A DNA stretch of 64,000 nucleotides from contig NZ_JAAMPA010000002.1 in NCBI RefSeq assembly GCF_011758655.1, positions 620,001 to 684,000 on the forward strand, in the 5' to 3' direction. This DNA is from Modestobacter marinus. GTDB taxonomy: Bacteria > Actinomycetota > Actinomycetes > Mycobacteriales > Geodermatophilaceae. Of this stretch, positions 37,355-45,875 are shown piece after piece; the stretch's first letter is position 1; each line of letters starts with the position of its first letter. Both the position numbers and the translations under genes were made by a program. The notes beneath the pieces are model-generated. The model worked only from the letters and a program-made list of their open reading frames with translations. It was not told the DNA's origin and searched no databases.

Positions 37355-39148
37355 CTACTGCCGTCCGGCCGCCACGGCGAGGAGTTCCCGGGCGTGGGCC
37401 TGGCCGGTGTCGCTGTCGGCCAGGCCGGACAGCATCCGGGCCAGCTCCCGCACCCGGTCCTCGTCCCGCACCGCCCGGATGTCCGTGGCGGTGACGCCCA
37501 GGGCGGTGTCCGGTGACTTGTCCACGACCAGGTGCGTGTCGGCGAAGGCGGCGACCTGGGCCAGGTGGGTGACGACGACGACCTGGTGCTCCCGGGCCAG
37601 CCGGGCCAGCCGCCGGCCGATCTCCCCGGCCGCCTGACCGCCCACCCCGGCGTCCACCTCGTCGAAGACCATCACCGGCACCGGGTCGGCGCCGGCGAAC
37701 ACGACCTCGATGGCCAGCATCACCCGGGACAGCTCACCGCCGGAGGCCCCCTTGTGCACCGGACGGGCCGGGGCCCCCGGGTGCGGTGACAGCAACAGGA
37801 CGACCTCGTCCGCACCGTCCGGCCCGGGCTGGTCGACGTCGGTGTCGATCCGGAAGGAGACCTGCGCGTTCTTCATCGCCAGCCCGGCCAGCTCGCCGCC
37901 CACCTCGGCGGCGAAGCCCTCCGCGGCGGCCTGGCGACCGGCGGTGACCCGGGCGGACAGGGCGGCCAGCTCCGCGCGGGCGGCGTCCCGCTCGGCCTCC
38001 AGCGTCGCCAGCGCCTCGTCGGAGACGTCGAGCTGGGACAGCCGGTCGGCCGCGTCGGCGGACCAGGCCAGCACCCCGGCCAGCCCCTCCCCCGGGTCGG
38101 CGTACTTGCGGACCAGCGCGGTGAGCGCGGCCCGGCGGTCGAGCACCTCGGCCAGCCGGGCCGGGTCGGCGTCCAGGTCGGCGACGTAGCTGGCCAGCTG
38201 CACGCCGACGTCGGAGACCACGGCCACGGCGTCGGCGAGGTCCTGGGCGAGCAGGACGAGGGTGGGGTCGTCGGAGCCGGCCAGCGCCCGCTCGGCCGTG
38301 GCCAGCGCGCTGGTGGCGTCCTGCGGGAGGTCGCCGTCGCCGCCGAGCTCACCGGTGACGTCGCCGACGAGGGCCAGCCGGGCGGTGTCGGCGACCGAGC
38401 GGAGCGCGTCGGCGTCACCGAGCCGCTTGGCCAGGGTGTCGAGGTCGACGTCCTCACCCGGCTCCGGTGCCACGGCGGCGATCTCCTCCAGGCCGTGCCG
38501 CAGGACGTCGGCGGCCTGCGCGAGCTCCCGGGCCTGGCCGCGGCGGCGGTCCAGGTCGTCGGCCAGCGCACGCCAGGTCGCGTGGGCGGCGCGGTGCTCC
38601 TCGACGAGGGCGAGGTGCGCGGCGCCGGCGTACCGGTCCAGCGCACGCCGCTGCTCCGCGGGGCGGGTCAGCCGCAGCTGGTCGGTCTGCCCGTGGACCG
38701 CGAGCACCTCCTCGGCCAGCTCGGCGACCACGCCGACGGGCACGCTGCGGCCACCCAGGTGGGCCCGAGAGCGCCCCTCGGCGCTGAAGCTGCGGGCGAG
38801 GATGAGGCTGCCGTCCTCGTCGGGCTCGGCTCCGGCGTCGGCGGCGCGGGCCCACACCGGGGAGTCCGGCGGCAGGACCAGCCGGCCCTCGACGCCGGCC
38901 CGCACCCCCGCGCGCACCCGCCCCTGGTCCGCCCGCCCGCCGAACAGCAGGCTCAGGCCGGTCACCACCATCGTCTTGCCGGCGCCGGTCTCCCCGGTGA
39001 CCACGGTCAGGCCGCGGCCGAGCTCCAGGGTGACGTCGTCGATGGAGCCCAGGCCGTGGATGTGCAGCTCCGACAGGGCTCCGTTGTGCCCCGGTGTCGG
39101 CTCCGGCTGGGGAGCCGGCCGCTCACGCCTTGCCGTCCGGGTGGCCAC
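37355..39148 (-). CDS. recN: DNA repair ATPase RecN
   Basis: 597-residue SMC-like protein of double-strand-break repair. Walker A is TVVTGETGAGKTMVV, the ABC signature is GASGGELSRVMLAIEVV and Walker B is VPVMVFDEVDAGVGG; a central coiled coil spans roughly residues 165-400. The GTG at 39148 is preceded by GGAGGAGGTGGGCG, so it starts inside the last codons of nadK (26-base overlap). Order tlyA-nadK-recN equals Rv1694-Rv1696. Confidence 0.95.
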   Translation of the reverse strand: MATRTARRERPAPQPEPTPGHNGALSELHIHGLGSIDDVTLELGRGLTVVTGETGAGKTMVVTGLSLLFGGRADQGRVRAGVRAGVEGRLVLPPDSPVWARAADAGAEPDEDGSLILARSFSAEGRSRAHLGGRSVPVGVVAELAEEVLAVHGQTDQLRLTRPAEQRRALDRYAGAAHLALVEEHRAAHATWRALADDLDRRRGQARELAQAADVLRHGLEEIAAVAPEPGEDVDLDTLAKRLGDADALRSVADTARLALVGDVTGELGGDGDLPQDATSALATAERALAGSDDPTLVLLAQDLADAVAVVSDVGVQLASYVADLDADPARLAEVLDRRAALTALVRKYADPGEGLAGVLAWSADAADRLSQLDVSDEALATLEAERDAARAELAALSARVTAGRQAAAEGFAAEVGGELAGLAMKNAQVSFRIDTDVDQPGPDGADEVVLLLSPHPGAPARPVHKGASGGELSRVMLAIEVVFAGADPVPVMVFDEVDAGVGGQAAGEIGRRLARLAREHQVVVVTHLAQVAAFADTHLVVDKSPDTALGVTATDIRAVRDEDRVRELARMLSGLADSDTGQAHARELLAVAAGRQ

Positions 39149-40189
39149 CGCCCACCTCCTCCGGGGTGCGCAGTGCGCCGTCGCTGGTGTTGACGTCGCC
39201 GGTCAGCACGTTCGTGCGCCCGGTGGGCGCCTCGTGGCCGGGCCCGTGGGAGCGGGCGTCCCGGAAGCCCCGCACCGGCAACCCGAACTTGGCGACCAGC
39301 CGGTCACCGAACGCGGTCGGGTTCATCCGGGCGATCCGCACCGGCCGCTCGGAGCGCCGGACCTCGACCCGGCCGCCGTCGGGCACGTCGACGACCCGCC
39401 GGCCGTCGGCCGACACCCGTGCCCGGGTGCCGTCCGGCGGGACGGCGATGGTCAGCACGGAGGTCGGCGAGGTGACCAGCGGCCGGGCGAAGAGGGCGTG
39501 CGCGTTGGTCGGGACGAGGAGCAGCGCCTCGACGTCGGGCCAGACGACCGGGCCACCGGCGGAGAAGGCGTAGGCGGTGGAGCCGGTGGGGGTGGCGCAC
39601 AGGATGCCGTCGCAGCCGAAGCTGGTCAGCGGGTGCCCGTCGACCTCCAGGACGACGTCGAGCACCCGGGAGCGCTCGACCTTCTCCACCGAGACCTCGT
39701 TGAGTGCCCAGGTGCCCTCACCGGTGGGCCGGCCCTCGGCGTCCAGCACGGTGGCCTCGAGGGTGAGCCGCTCCTCCACCGCGTACTCGCAACGCTGCAC
39801 CGCCGCGATCATCTCCTCGACCGCCTCGGGCTCGGTCTCCGCCAGGAAGCCGACCCGGCCCAGGTTGACCCCGGTGATCGCGGCGTCGGTGCTGCGCGCC
39901 ATCTCGGCGGCCCGCAGGAAGGTGCCGTCGCCCCCGAAGACCAGCACGACCTCCACGCCGTGGGCCGCATCCGGGCCGAAGGGGCAGACCTCCGCGCCGG
40001 GCACGGCCATCGCCTCGGCCTCGTCCTCCAGCAACCGGACCACGATGCCGGCCTCGGCGAGCCGGGCAGCGGCGGAGCGGGCGAGCCCGACGATGTCGGC
40101 GCGCCCGGTGTGCACCGCCAGCAGCACCCGCCGGGGAGCCGGCCGGTCCTCGTCGGCGGCGCCCGCCGGTGCGCCTGGCTGGGGCTGGG

Positions 40190-40193
<4 letters not shown>
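39123..40193 (-). CDS. nadK: NAD kinase
   Basis: 356 residues, longer than the usual about 300 because of a roughly 45-residue C-terminal tail (after FGLPVRGFRD). Motifs: GGDGT in VLVFGGDGTFLRAAE, NE in WALNEVSVEK, and CDGILCATPTGSTAYAFSAGGPVVWPD. It phosphorylates NAD+ to NADP+. GTG start overlaps the tlyA stop by four bases (GTGA). The last 25 bases also encode the recN start and ribosome site. Confidence 0.95.
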
Positions 40194-40986
<793 letters not shown>

Positions 40987-40987
<1 letters not shown>

Positions 40988-41268
40988 CAGAGCTGGTCGA
41001 TGGTGGACAGTTCGCGCTGCAGCCGCTCGTGCTCGGCCTCGAACACCCCGACGTGCTCGGCCACCGGCCGCCCGTCCAGGTCGGCGAACGGGGACGCCGC
41101 GGGAGGCACGGGCACCGCCGACTCGTGCGTCGCGGGGGCCGGGTGCCTGGCCGCCTCGTGCTGGGCCGGCTCGTGCGCCGGACCGGGCCGGGCTGGCTGC
41201 TGAGCCGGACCGGGCCGGGCGATGCCTGGCGGGCGCGGGACCGGGCGGGGCTGGCCGGGCACGCTCAC
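40987..41268 (-). CDS. Small conserved actinobacterial protein upstream of tlyA
   Basis: 93 residues; function unknown. The first 60 are Pro/Ala/Gln-rich. The conserved C-terminal end (ADLDGRPVAEHVGVFEAEHERLQRELSTIDQL) is a helix typical of small proteins found between the HAD phosphatase and tlyA in many actinobacteria. GTG at 41268 was chosen because AGGAGGAGCCC lies directly upstream; the frame remains open to 41421. Coupled to tlyA by a one-base overlap. Confidence 0.72.
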
Positions 41269-41457
41269 GGGCTCCTCCTCCACGCCGGTCACTGCCGGAG
41301 CCGACGGTGACCGGCTCCGGGCCACCGGGACTCGGCGACCACCTGGCAGGCTACCGGCCGGCACCGACCGGCGACGGCGCACCGGAGGAGCCGGTGGACG
41401 AGCGGACCGCACGACCCGCAACGTGCACCGTCACCGTGCGGCACCCGCCGACACCGC

Positions 41458-41710
41458 GACGCGCCCCGGTCACCGCGCAACGCACCCCGGGTCCCCACAC
41501 CACGCGCCCCGGACACCGCGCAACGCACCCCGGGTCCCCAGACCACGCGCCCCGGTCACCGGGCAACGCACCCCGGGTCCCCACACGACGCGCCCCGGTC
41601 ACCGCACGACGCACCCCGGGTCCCCACACCACGCGCCCCGGACACCGGGAAACGCACACCGGGTCCCCACACGACGCGCCCCGGTCACCGCACGACGCGT
41701 CCGGGTCCCA
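41458..41710. repeat. 43-bp tandem repeat, about 5.9 copies
   Basis: Units start at 41458, 41501, 41544, 41587, 41630 and 41673. The common core is CGCGCCCCGG then CACCG, CGCACCCCGGGTCCCCA and (C/G)AC. Units alternate between GACGCG and CACGCG starts and between GGTCACC and GGACACC. Forty-three is not a multiple of three, so no conserved protein repeat results. There are no unique spacers, so it is not a CRISPR. It lies in the gap between the tlyA-side small gene and the SCP2-like gene, upstream of both starts. 41711-41871 holds no further recognisable signal. Confidence 0.93.
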
Positions 41711-41871
41711 GGCGGCGTACGCCGGATCGCACTGCCGGCACAGGACCGCGGAGCCGGCACCGGCACCGTGCCCTGGACCGCCCGCTTCGACTGTCCGTCC
41801 CCGCCGGTAGCGTGCCGCTCCGACCGCCCGGCCGGGACGAGCCCGGTCATCGGCTGGAGGAGGCACCACAC

Positions 41872-42210
41872 GTGGCGACGCTGGACGAGTGCATGACCGC
41901 CCTGGACGACTTCGTCGGCACGCTGGCCGCCAAGGAGGGCGCACGAGACCTGGACCGCAGCGTCTCCTGCCGGCTGACCGACCTGGAGCAGGTGGTTGCC
42001 GGCCGGCTGGCCCGCGGCTCGGTGCACGACATGGCCGCCGTGCCGGACGGGCCGGCGGTGCCCAAGGCCGACATCCGGCTGACCATGACCAGCGACGACC
42101 TGCTGGCCCTGACGTCGGGGCAGCTGTCCTTCGCGCCCGCGTGGGCATCGGGCCGGATCAAGCTCGAAGCGGGCCTCCGCGACATGCTGCGGCTGCGCTC
42201 GCTCCTCTGA
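41872..42210 (+). CDS. SCP2 sterol-carrier-like protein
   Basis: 112 residues. The segment RSVSCRLTDLEQVVAGRLARGSVHDMA...KADIRLTMTSDDLLALTSGQLSFAPAWASGRIKLEAGLRDMLRLRSLL matches the SCP2 fold (lipid-binding; TSDDLLALTSGQL and ASGRIKLEG typical). The ligand is unknown. GGAGGAGG at 41856-41863 precedes the GTG at 41872. It is the only plus-strand gene in this minus-strand block, and a repeat array lies before it. After the stop (42211-42270) are three imperfect units beginning CCGCCGG(T/C)CTCG. Confidence 0.82.
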   Translation: MATLDECMTALDDFVGTLAAKEGARDLDRSVSCRLTDLEQVVAGRLARGSVHDMAAVPDGPAVPKADIRLTMTSDDLLALTSGQLSFAPAWASGRIKLEAGLRDMLRLRSLL

Positions 42211-42270
42211 CCCGCCGGTCTCGACCCTCCGAGCCGCCGGCCTCGCGCCTCTGAGCCGCCGGTCTCGACC

Positions 42271-42502
42271 CTCACCCGGCGGGTCAGGGGCCCAACCGGC
42301 CACACGTCGGCCGCCACGTCACCTCGGCCGCCACGTCGCCACCGGCGCCGGCCACCGTCGTCACCCAGCGGTCAGGCCCCAGCCGGCCAACATCTCGGCA
42401 GCCGCATCGTCCCCGGCGCCCACCGTCGCCGTCACCCGGCGGTCAGGCCCCAGCCGTCCAGCGCCTCGACAGCCGCATCGTCCCCGGCGCGTACCACCGC
42501 CG
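42271..42502. repeat. 71-bp tandem duplication of the HAD gene's 3' end
   Basis: The last 71 bases of the HAD phosphatase (42432-42502) are repeated just beyond its stop at 42361-42431 with a few changes; translated in matching register both end GDDAA-x-E-x-L-x-GWGLTAG-stop. A third, decayed copy (about 42272-42360, starting TCACCCGGCGGGTCAGG) follows. The copies do not extend the gene because each begins with its own stop. Confidence 0.85.
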
Positions 42503-43541
42503 GACGTCCCTCCTCGGGGTGCCGGGACCAGTGGGCGACGGCGAGCGCACGCAGTCCGTCCAGCCCGTCGGCCCCGTCCCGCTCCGGCCCGACCGCGCGC
42601 AACGACACCTGCTCCCCGTCGCTGGCGGCCTCCCAGCCGCCGCACCGCCAGGTGCCCTCGGCCTCGACCGGCGTGACCGCCGGGTGTGCGACCAGCAGCC
42701 CGGCCGCGTCGGTGGAGAGCAGGTCGGGCCGGTGCACCGGACCGGCGGCGAGCAGGTCGGCCGGGGTCGCCACCCCGGAGAACACCAGCAGGCTGGCCGC
42801 GTCGCCCCGCCGAGCACCCTCGATGTCGGTGTCGAGCCGGTCGCCGACCACCAGCGGCCGGCGGGCGCCGGTCCGGCGGACGCACTCGGCGTGCATGGCG
42901 GGGTCGGGCTTGCCGGTGACCAGGGGCTCCTGCCCGGTGACGGTCCGGACGACGCCGACCAGCGCGCCGTTGCCGGGCAGCACGCCGCGGGGCGAGGGGA
43001 TCGTCGCGTCGGTGTTCGTGGCCACGTGCCGGGCACCCTGCCGCACTGCCACCACCGCCTCGGCGAGCTGCGCCCAGCCCACCTGCGGGCCGTAACCCTG
43101 CACGACAGCGGCCGGGTCGTCCTCGGCCCGCTCGACCACCGTCAGACCGGCCGCCGCCAGGGCGCTCGCGACCCCGGGTCCACCGACCGGCAGGACCCGG
43201 GCCCCCGGTCCGAGGAGCCCGGCCACGACCGACGCCGCCGCCTGCGAGCTGGTGATGACGTCCTCGGGCGCGGCCGGCACGCCGAGTTCGGTCAGGTGTG
43301 CGGCCACCTGCTCCGGTGTCCGTGCGGCGTTGTTGGTGACGAAGCCCAGCTGCATGCCCTCGTCCCGGGCGGCCTGCAGGGCTGCGGGGACCCCGGGGAC
43401 GGCAGCGGGGCCGACGTAGACGACCCCGTCGAGGTCGAGCAGGGCGACGTCGTAGGCCTGGGTGGGCGGCGTGTCGGTGCCGGCGGCCAGCGGCGGACGG
43501 GCGTCGGTGGTGCGATGGCTGGACCCAGCGTCGGAGCTCAC
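42432..43541 (-). CDS. HAD-IIA phosphatase, Rv1692-like (glycerol-3-phosphate phosphatase type)
   Basis: 369 residues. HAD motifs: DLDGVVYVG (I, Asp nucleophile), FVTNNAARTP (II), VTGKPDPAMH (III, Lys) and VVGDRLDTDIEGA (IV). The type IIA cap lies between II and III. About 90 residues at the C-terminus form an extra domain as in M. tuberculosis Rv1692, a glycerol-3-phosphate phosphatase in lipid recycling. About 28 residues before motif I are disordered. Its 3' end is tandemly duplicated downstream. Confidence 0.88.
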   Translation of the reverse strand: MSSDAGSSHRTTDARPPLAAGTDTPPTQAYDVALLDLDGVVYVGPAAVPGVPAALQAARDEGMQLGFVTNNAARTPEQVAAHLTELGVPAAPEDVITSSQAAASVVAGLLGPGARVLPVGGPGVASALAAAGLTVVERAEDDPAAVVQGYGPQVGWAQLAEAVVAVRQGARHVATNTDATIPSPRGVLPGNGALVGVVRTVTGQEPLVTGKPDPAMHAECVRRTGARRPLVVGDRLDTDIEGARRGDAASLLVFSGVATPADLLAAGPVHRPDLLSTDAAGLLVAHPAVTPVEAEGTWRCGGWEAASDGEQVSLRAVGPERDGADGLDGLRALAVAHWSRHPEEGRPAVVRAGDDAAVEALDGWGLTAG

Positions 43542-43577
43542 GGCCTCATCCTTTCGCAGGGGCGGGGCGGCCGGGCC

Positions 43578-43979
43578 TCAGGGCGGTTCGGTCGCCGGCC
43601 CCCGCCGGGCCCGGACACCGCGCAACGCCCGGGCGTAGTGGCCCTTGTCGGGGCGCATCGCCACGGCCAACGCGAGGTGTTCGGCGGCGAGCTCCAGCTC
43701 ACCGGCCCGGCTGGCGGCCAGCCCGAGCCCGAACTGGGCGTAGTCGTCGGCGGGGTCGACCGCGATCAACGCGCCGAAGGACTCGATGGCCTCGCGGTAC
43801 CGGCCGGCGTCGTACTGGGCGCGGGCGAGGGCCTCCCGCACGCTGCGCGAACCGGGTTCGGCGGCCAGTGCCCGGTCGAGCAGGGTCGCAGCGGCATCGG
43901 GGTTGCCGTCGGCCAGCAGGTGCAGCCCCCGCTGGTACCAGTCGTACACGCCGCCGTCCGGCTGTCCCGGCTCCGCCAC
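43578..43979 (-). CDS. Small TPR protein
   Basis: 133 residues. Three tetratricopeptide-like helical pairs are visible: VYDWYQRGLHLLADGNPDAAATLLDRALAAEPG, SVREALARAQYDAGRYREAIESFGALIAVDPAD, DYAQFGLGLAASRAGELELAAEHLALAVAMRPD, then a basic tail. A scaffold for protein interaction; partner unknown. GTG at 43979 has AGGAGGAGG just upstream. Conserved position between HAD phosphatase and DUF1015 in many actinobacteria. Confidence 0.82.
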   Translation of the reverse strand: MAEPGQPDGGVYDWYQRGLHLLADGNPDAAATLLDRALAAEPGSRSVREALARAQYDAGRYREAIESFGALIAVDPADDYAQFGLGLAASRAGELELAAEHLALAVAMRPDKGHYARALRGVRARRGPATEPP

Positions 43980-44065
43980 CGCACCTCCTCCTCCGCGCCC
44001 CTCCCGGGCGCTCCCGTCTCCGCCCGCCGGCGGGCACCGCTCCCGGCCCCCGGCGCGGACACTCC

Positions 44066-44135
44066 TACGATCGACCACGTGCCCTCGACGACTGCCTGCC
44101 CACGACGTCGGCGGACGCCCCGCCCGCTGACGTGA
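44066..44135 (+). promoter_or_regulatory. Promoter -10 and leaderless 18-codon leader ORF before DUF1015
   Basis: TACGAT (44066-44071) fits an actinobacterial -10. The GTG at 44079, seven bases later, would sit at the 5' end of the transcript and opens an 18-codon ORF, MPSTTACPRRRRTPRPLT, whose stop (44133-44135) overlaps the DUF1015 GTG (44132) as GTGA. DUF1015 has no ribosome site of its own, so coupling through this Arg/Pro-rich leader is plausible. No clear -35 is seen. Confidence 0.4.
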
Positions 44136-45403
44136 CCGGCCTCGACGTCCGGCCGTTCCGCGCGCTGACCTACCGCGAGCACGGCGCCGACCACCTGGCA
44201 CGGGTGAGCTCACCGGCCTACGACCTCGTGAACCCGGCAGGGCGGGACCGTCTGGCCGCCGCCGATCCGCACAACATCGTCCGCCTGATCCTGCCCGACG
44301 TCGAGCCGTTGCCGGGCCGGGAGACGACCCGCGCGGAGCGTGACCGCCGGTCCGCCGCCGTTGCCGGGGAGACGCTGCGCGCCTGGCTCGCCGCTGACGT
44401 GCTGGTGCGCGACGAGGAGCCCGCGCTGTGGCGGTACGAGATGACTGCGCCGGGAGCCGTGCCCACCATCGGCTGGCTGGGGGCGGTGGCCCTGCCGGCC
44501 CCGGGGTCGGTGGCCGTGCTCCCGCACGAGGACACCTTCCCCCCGGCCGTCGCCGGTCGCGCCGCCCTGCTGTCCGCGACGGACACCGACCTCGAGCCGA
44601 TCGTCCTCGCCCATGACCCGGACCCGGGGGTGGCGGCCCTGACCAGGCAGACCGGGGACGGCCCGCCCACCCTGGAGGTCGCCGACCCCGACGGCGTGGT
44701 GCACCGGCTGTGGCGGGTGACCGATGCGGACGTCCTGGACCGGCTGACCCGAGCCCTGGCCGGGACGGGGGCGGTGATCGCCGACGGGCACCACCGGTTC
44801 GCGGCCGCCCGTGACCACCAGCGGGGCCAGAGCGGCCACGGCAGCGTGCTGGCCCTGGTCACGCCCATGGGGGCCGGCGGTCTCCGAGTGCGGGCGATCC
44901 ACCGCGTGGTGCCCGAGCTCTCGATGCCGGCCGCGCTGGAGTCCGCCGCTGCCGGCTTCGCGGTCCGCGAGCTCGCGCCGTCCGGCAGCGACGTCCGGCC
45001 GGTGATCGCTGAGTGGCTGGACACCGGAGCTGACGGGACGTTCCTGGTCACCGACGGCAGCCGGGTCGCCGAGCTGGCCGAGCCGTCGCCGGCGATGCGG
45101 GCGGCCGTGCCGGCCGAGGCCCCGAGCGCCTGGCGGCGGCTGGACGTCGTCCTCGCCCACGCCGCGCTCCTGGGCGGGCTGTGGGGCCGTCCGGACGACC
45201 CGTCCTCGGTGCTGGGCGCGCACGACGTCGAGGAGGCGCTCCGGCTGGCCGAGGAGCGGGCGGGACTGGCCCTGCTGCTGCGCTCCCCGTCGCCGGCCGA
45301 CGTCGCGGCGGTCGCCCGGGCGGGGGCACGGATGCCGCGCAAGTCGACCCTCTTCGTGCCCAAGCCCCGTACCGGGCTGGTCCTCCGGCCGCACGGCGAC
45401 TGA
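44132..45403 (+). CDS. DUF1015 family protein
   Basis: 423 residues, family conserved in bacteria without an established activity. Recognisable by LDVRPFRALTYREHGADHLARVSSPAYDLVNPAGRDRLAAADPHNIVRLILP at the start, the IADGHHRFAAARDH centre (His-His, likely catalytic or metal-binding) and MPRKSTLFVPKPRTGLVLRP at the end. GTG at 44132 is the first in-frame start compatible with the family N-terminus and overlaps the stop of an upstream 18-codon ORF. Plus strand, divergent from the TPR gene. Confidence 0.88.
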   Translation: MTGLDVRPFRALTYREHGADHLARVSSPAYDLVNPAGRDRLAAADPHNIVRLILPDVEPLPGRETTRAERDRRSAAVAGETLRAWLAADVLVRDEEPALWRYEMTAPGAVPTIGWLGAVALPAPGSVAVLPHEDTFPPAVAGRAALLSATDTDLEPIVLAHDPDPGVAALTRQTGDGPPTLEVADPDGVVHRLWRVTDADVLDRLTRALAGTGAVIADGHHRFAAARDHQRGQSGHGSVLALVTPMGAGGLRVRAIHRVVPELSMPAALESAAAGFAVRELAPSGSDVRPVIAEWLDTGADGTFLVTDGSRVAELAEPSPAMRAAVPAEAPSAWRRLDVVLAHAALLGGLWGRPDDPSSVLGAHDVEEALRLAEERAGLALLLRSPSPADVAAVARAGARMPRKSTLFVPKPRTGLVLRPHGD

Positions 45404-45430
45404 TCGGCGGCCCGCCCGGCTCGACGCCCC

Positions 45431-45790
45431 TCACCCCGTCTCGACCGCGGCCCGCGGCGCTCCGCGGGAGACCTTGCGGCCGCGCCGGCAGGTGACCTCG
45501 TAGGCGACCGCCGTCCCCGTCGGGGTCCGCCAGAACCTGCGCTGCAGCGACCCCTCCACCTCGACGACGTCATCGGGGGTCCAGGCGGCGGCGTAGCGCT
45601 GGAGGGCGGGCAGCAGGCTGACGCAGGTGATCACGTCGGACTTCGGCCCCCGGGGCCGGGGATCCTCCCGGCGGACGACGAGCTTGAACACCAGCAGGGT
45701 GTCGCCACTGGGCAGTGGGCGCAGTTCCGGTGCGGCGGACAGCCGACCGCGCAGGACGACGTCGTTCCGGTCGATGACAGCGAGGCTCAT
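45431..45790 (-). CDS. SSB-like OB-fold protein
   Basis: 119 residues. The fold matches single-stranded DNA-binding proteins: NDVVLRGRLSAAPELRPLPSGDTLLVFKLVVRRE, then SDVITCVSLLPALQRYAAAWTPDDVVEVEGSLQRRFWRTPTGTAVAYEVTCRRGRKV. It is shorter than Ssb and lacks the acidic C-terminal tip, so it is a paralogue (SsbB-type) rather than the replication SSB. ATG at 45790. Convergent with DUF1015 with a 27-base gap. Confidence 0.8.
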   Translation of the reverse strand: MSLAVIDRNDVVLRGRLSAAPELRPLPSGDTLLVFKLVVRREDPRPRGPKSDVITCVSLLPALQRYAAAWTPDDVVEVEGSLQRRFWRTPTGTAVAYEVTCRRGRKVSRGAPRAAVETG

Positions 45791-45815
45791 GACGCGAGCC
45801 TCGCCGCCCGGACAG

Positions 45816-45864
45816 CACACCGGCCAGGTGTGCCCACGGTCTGTGGACGCACCTGGCCGGTGTG
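45816..45864 (-). terminator. Strong hairpin after the WQDRR-repeat gene
   Basis: CACACCGGCCAGGTG (45816-45830) is perfectly complementary to CACCTGGCCGGTGTG (45850-45864); the 19-base loop contains CCAC/GTGG that can pair further. It lies between the stop of the repeat protein (45876) and the SSB-like start, and is a likely terminator. Confidence 0.65.
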
Positions 45865-45875
45865 GACGACGGCGG

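Noticed and set aside
41458-41710. Possible CRISPR array
   Set aside because: Units are contiguous 43-bp repeats with no unique spacers and no cas genes nearby.
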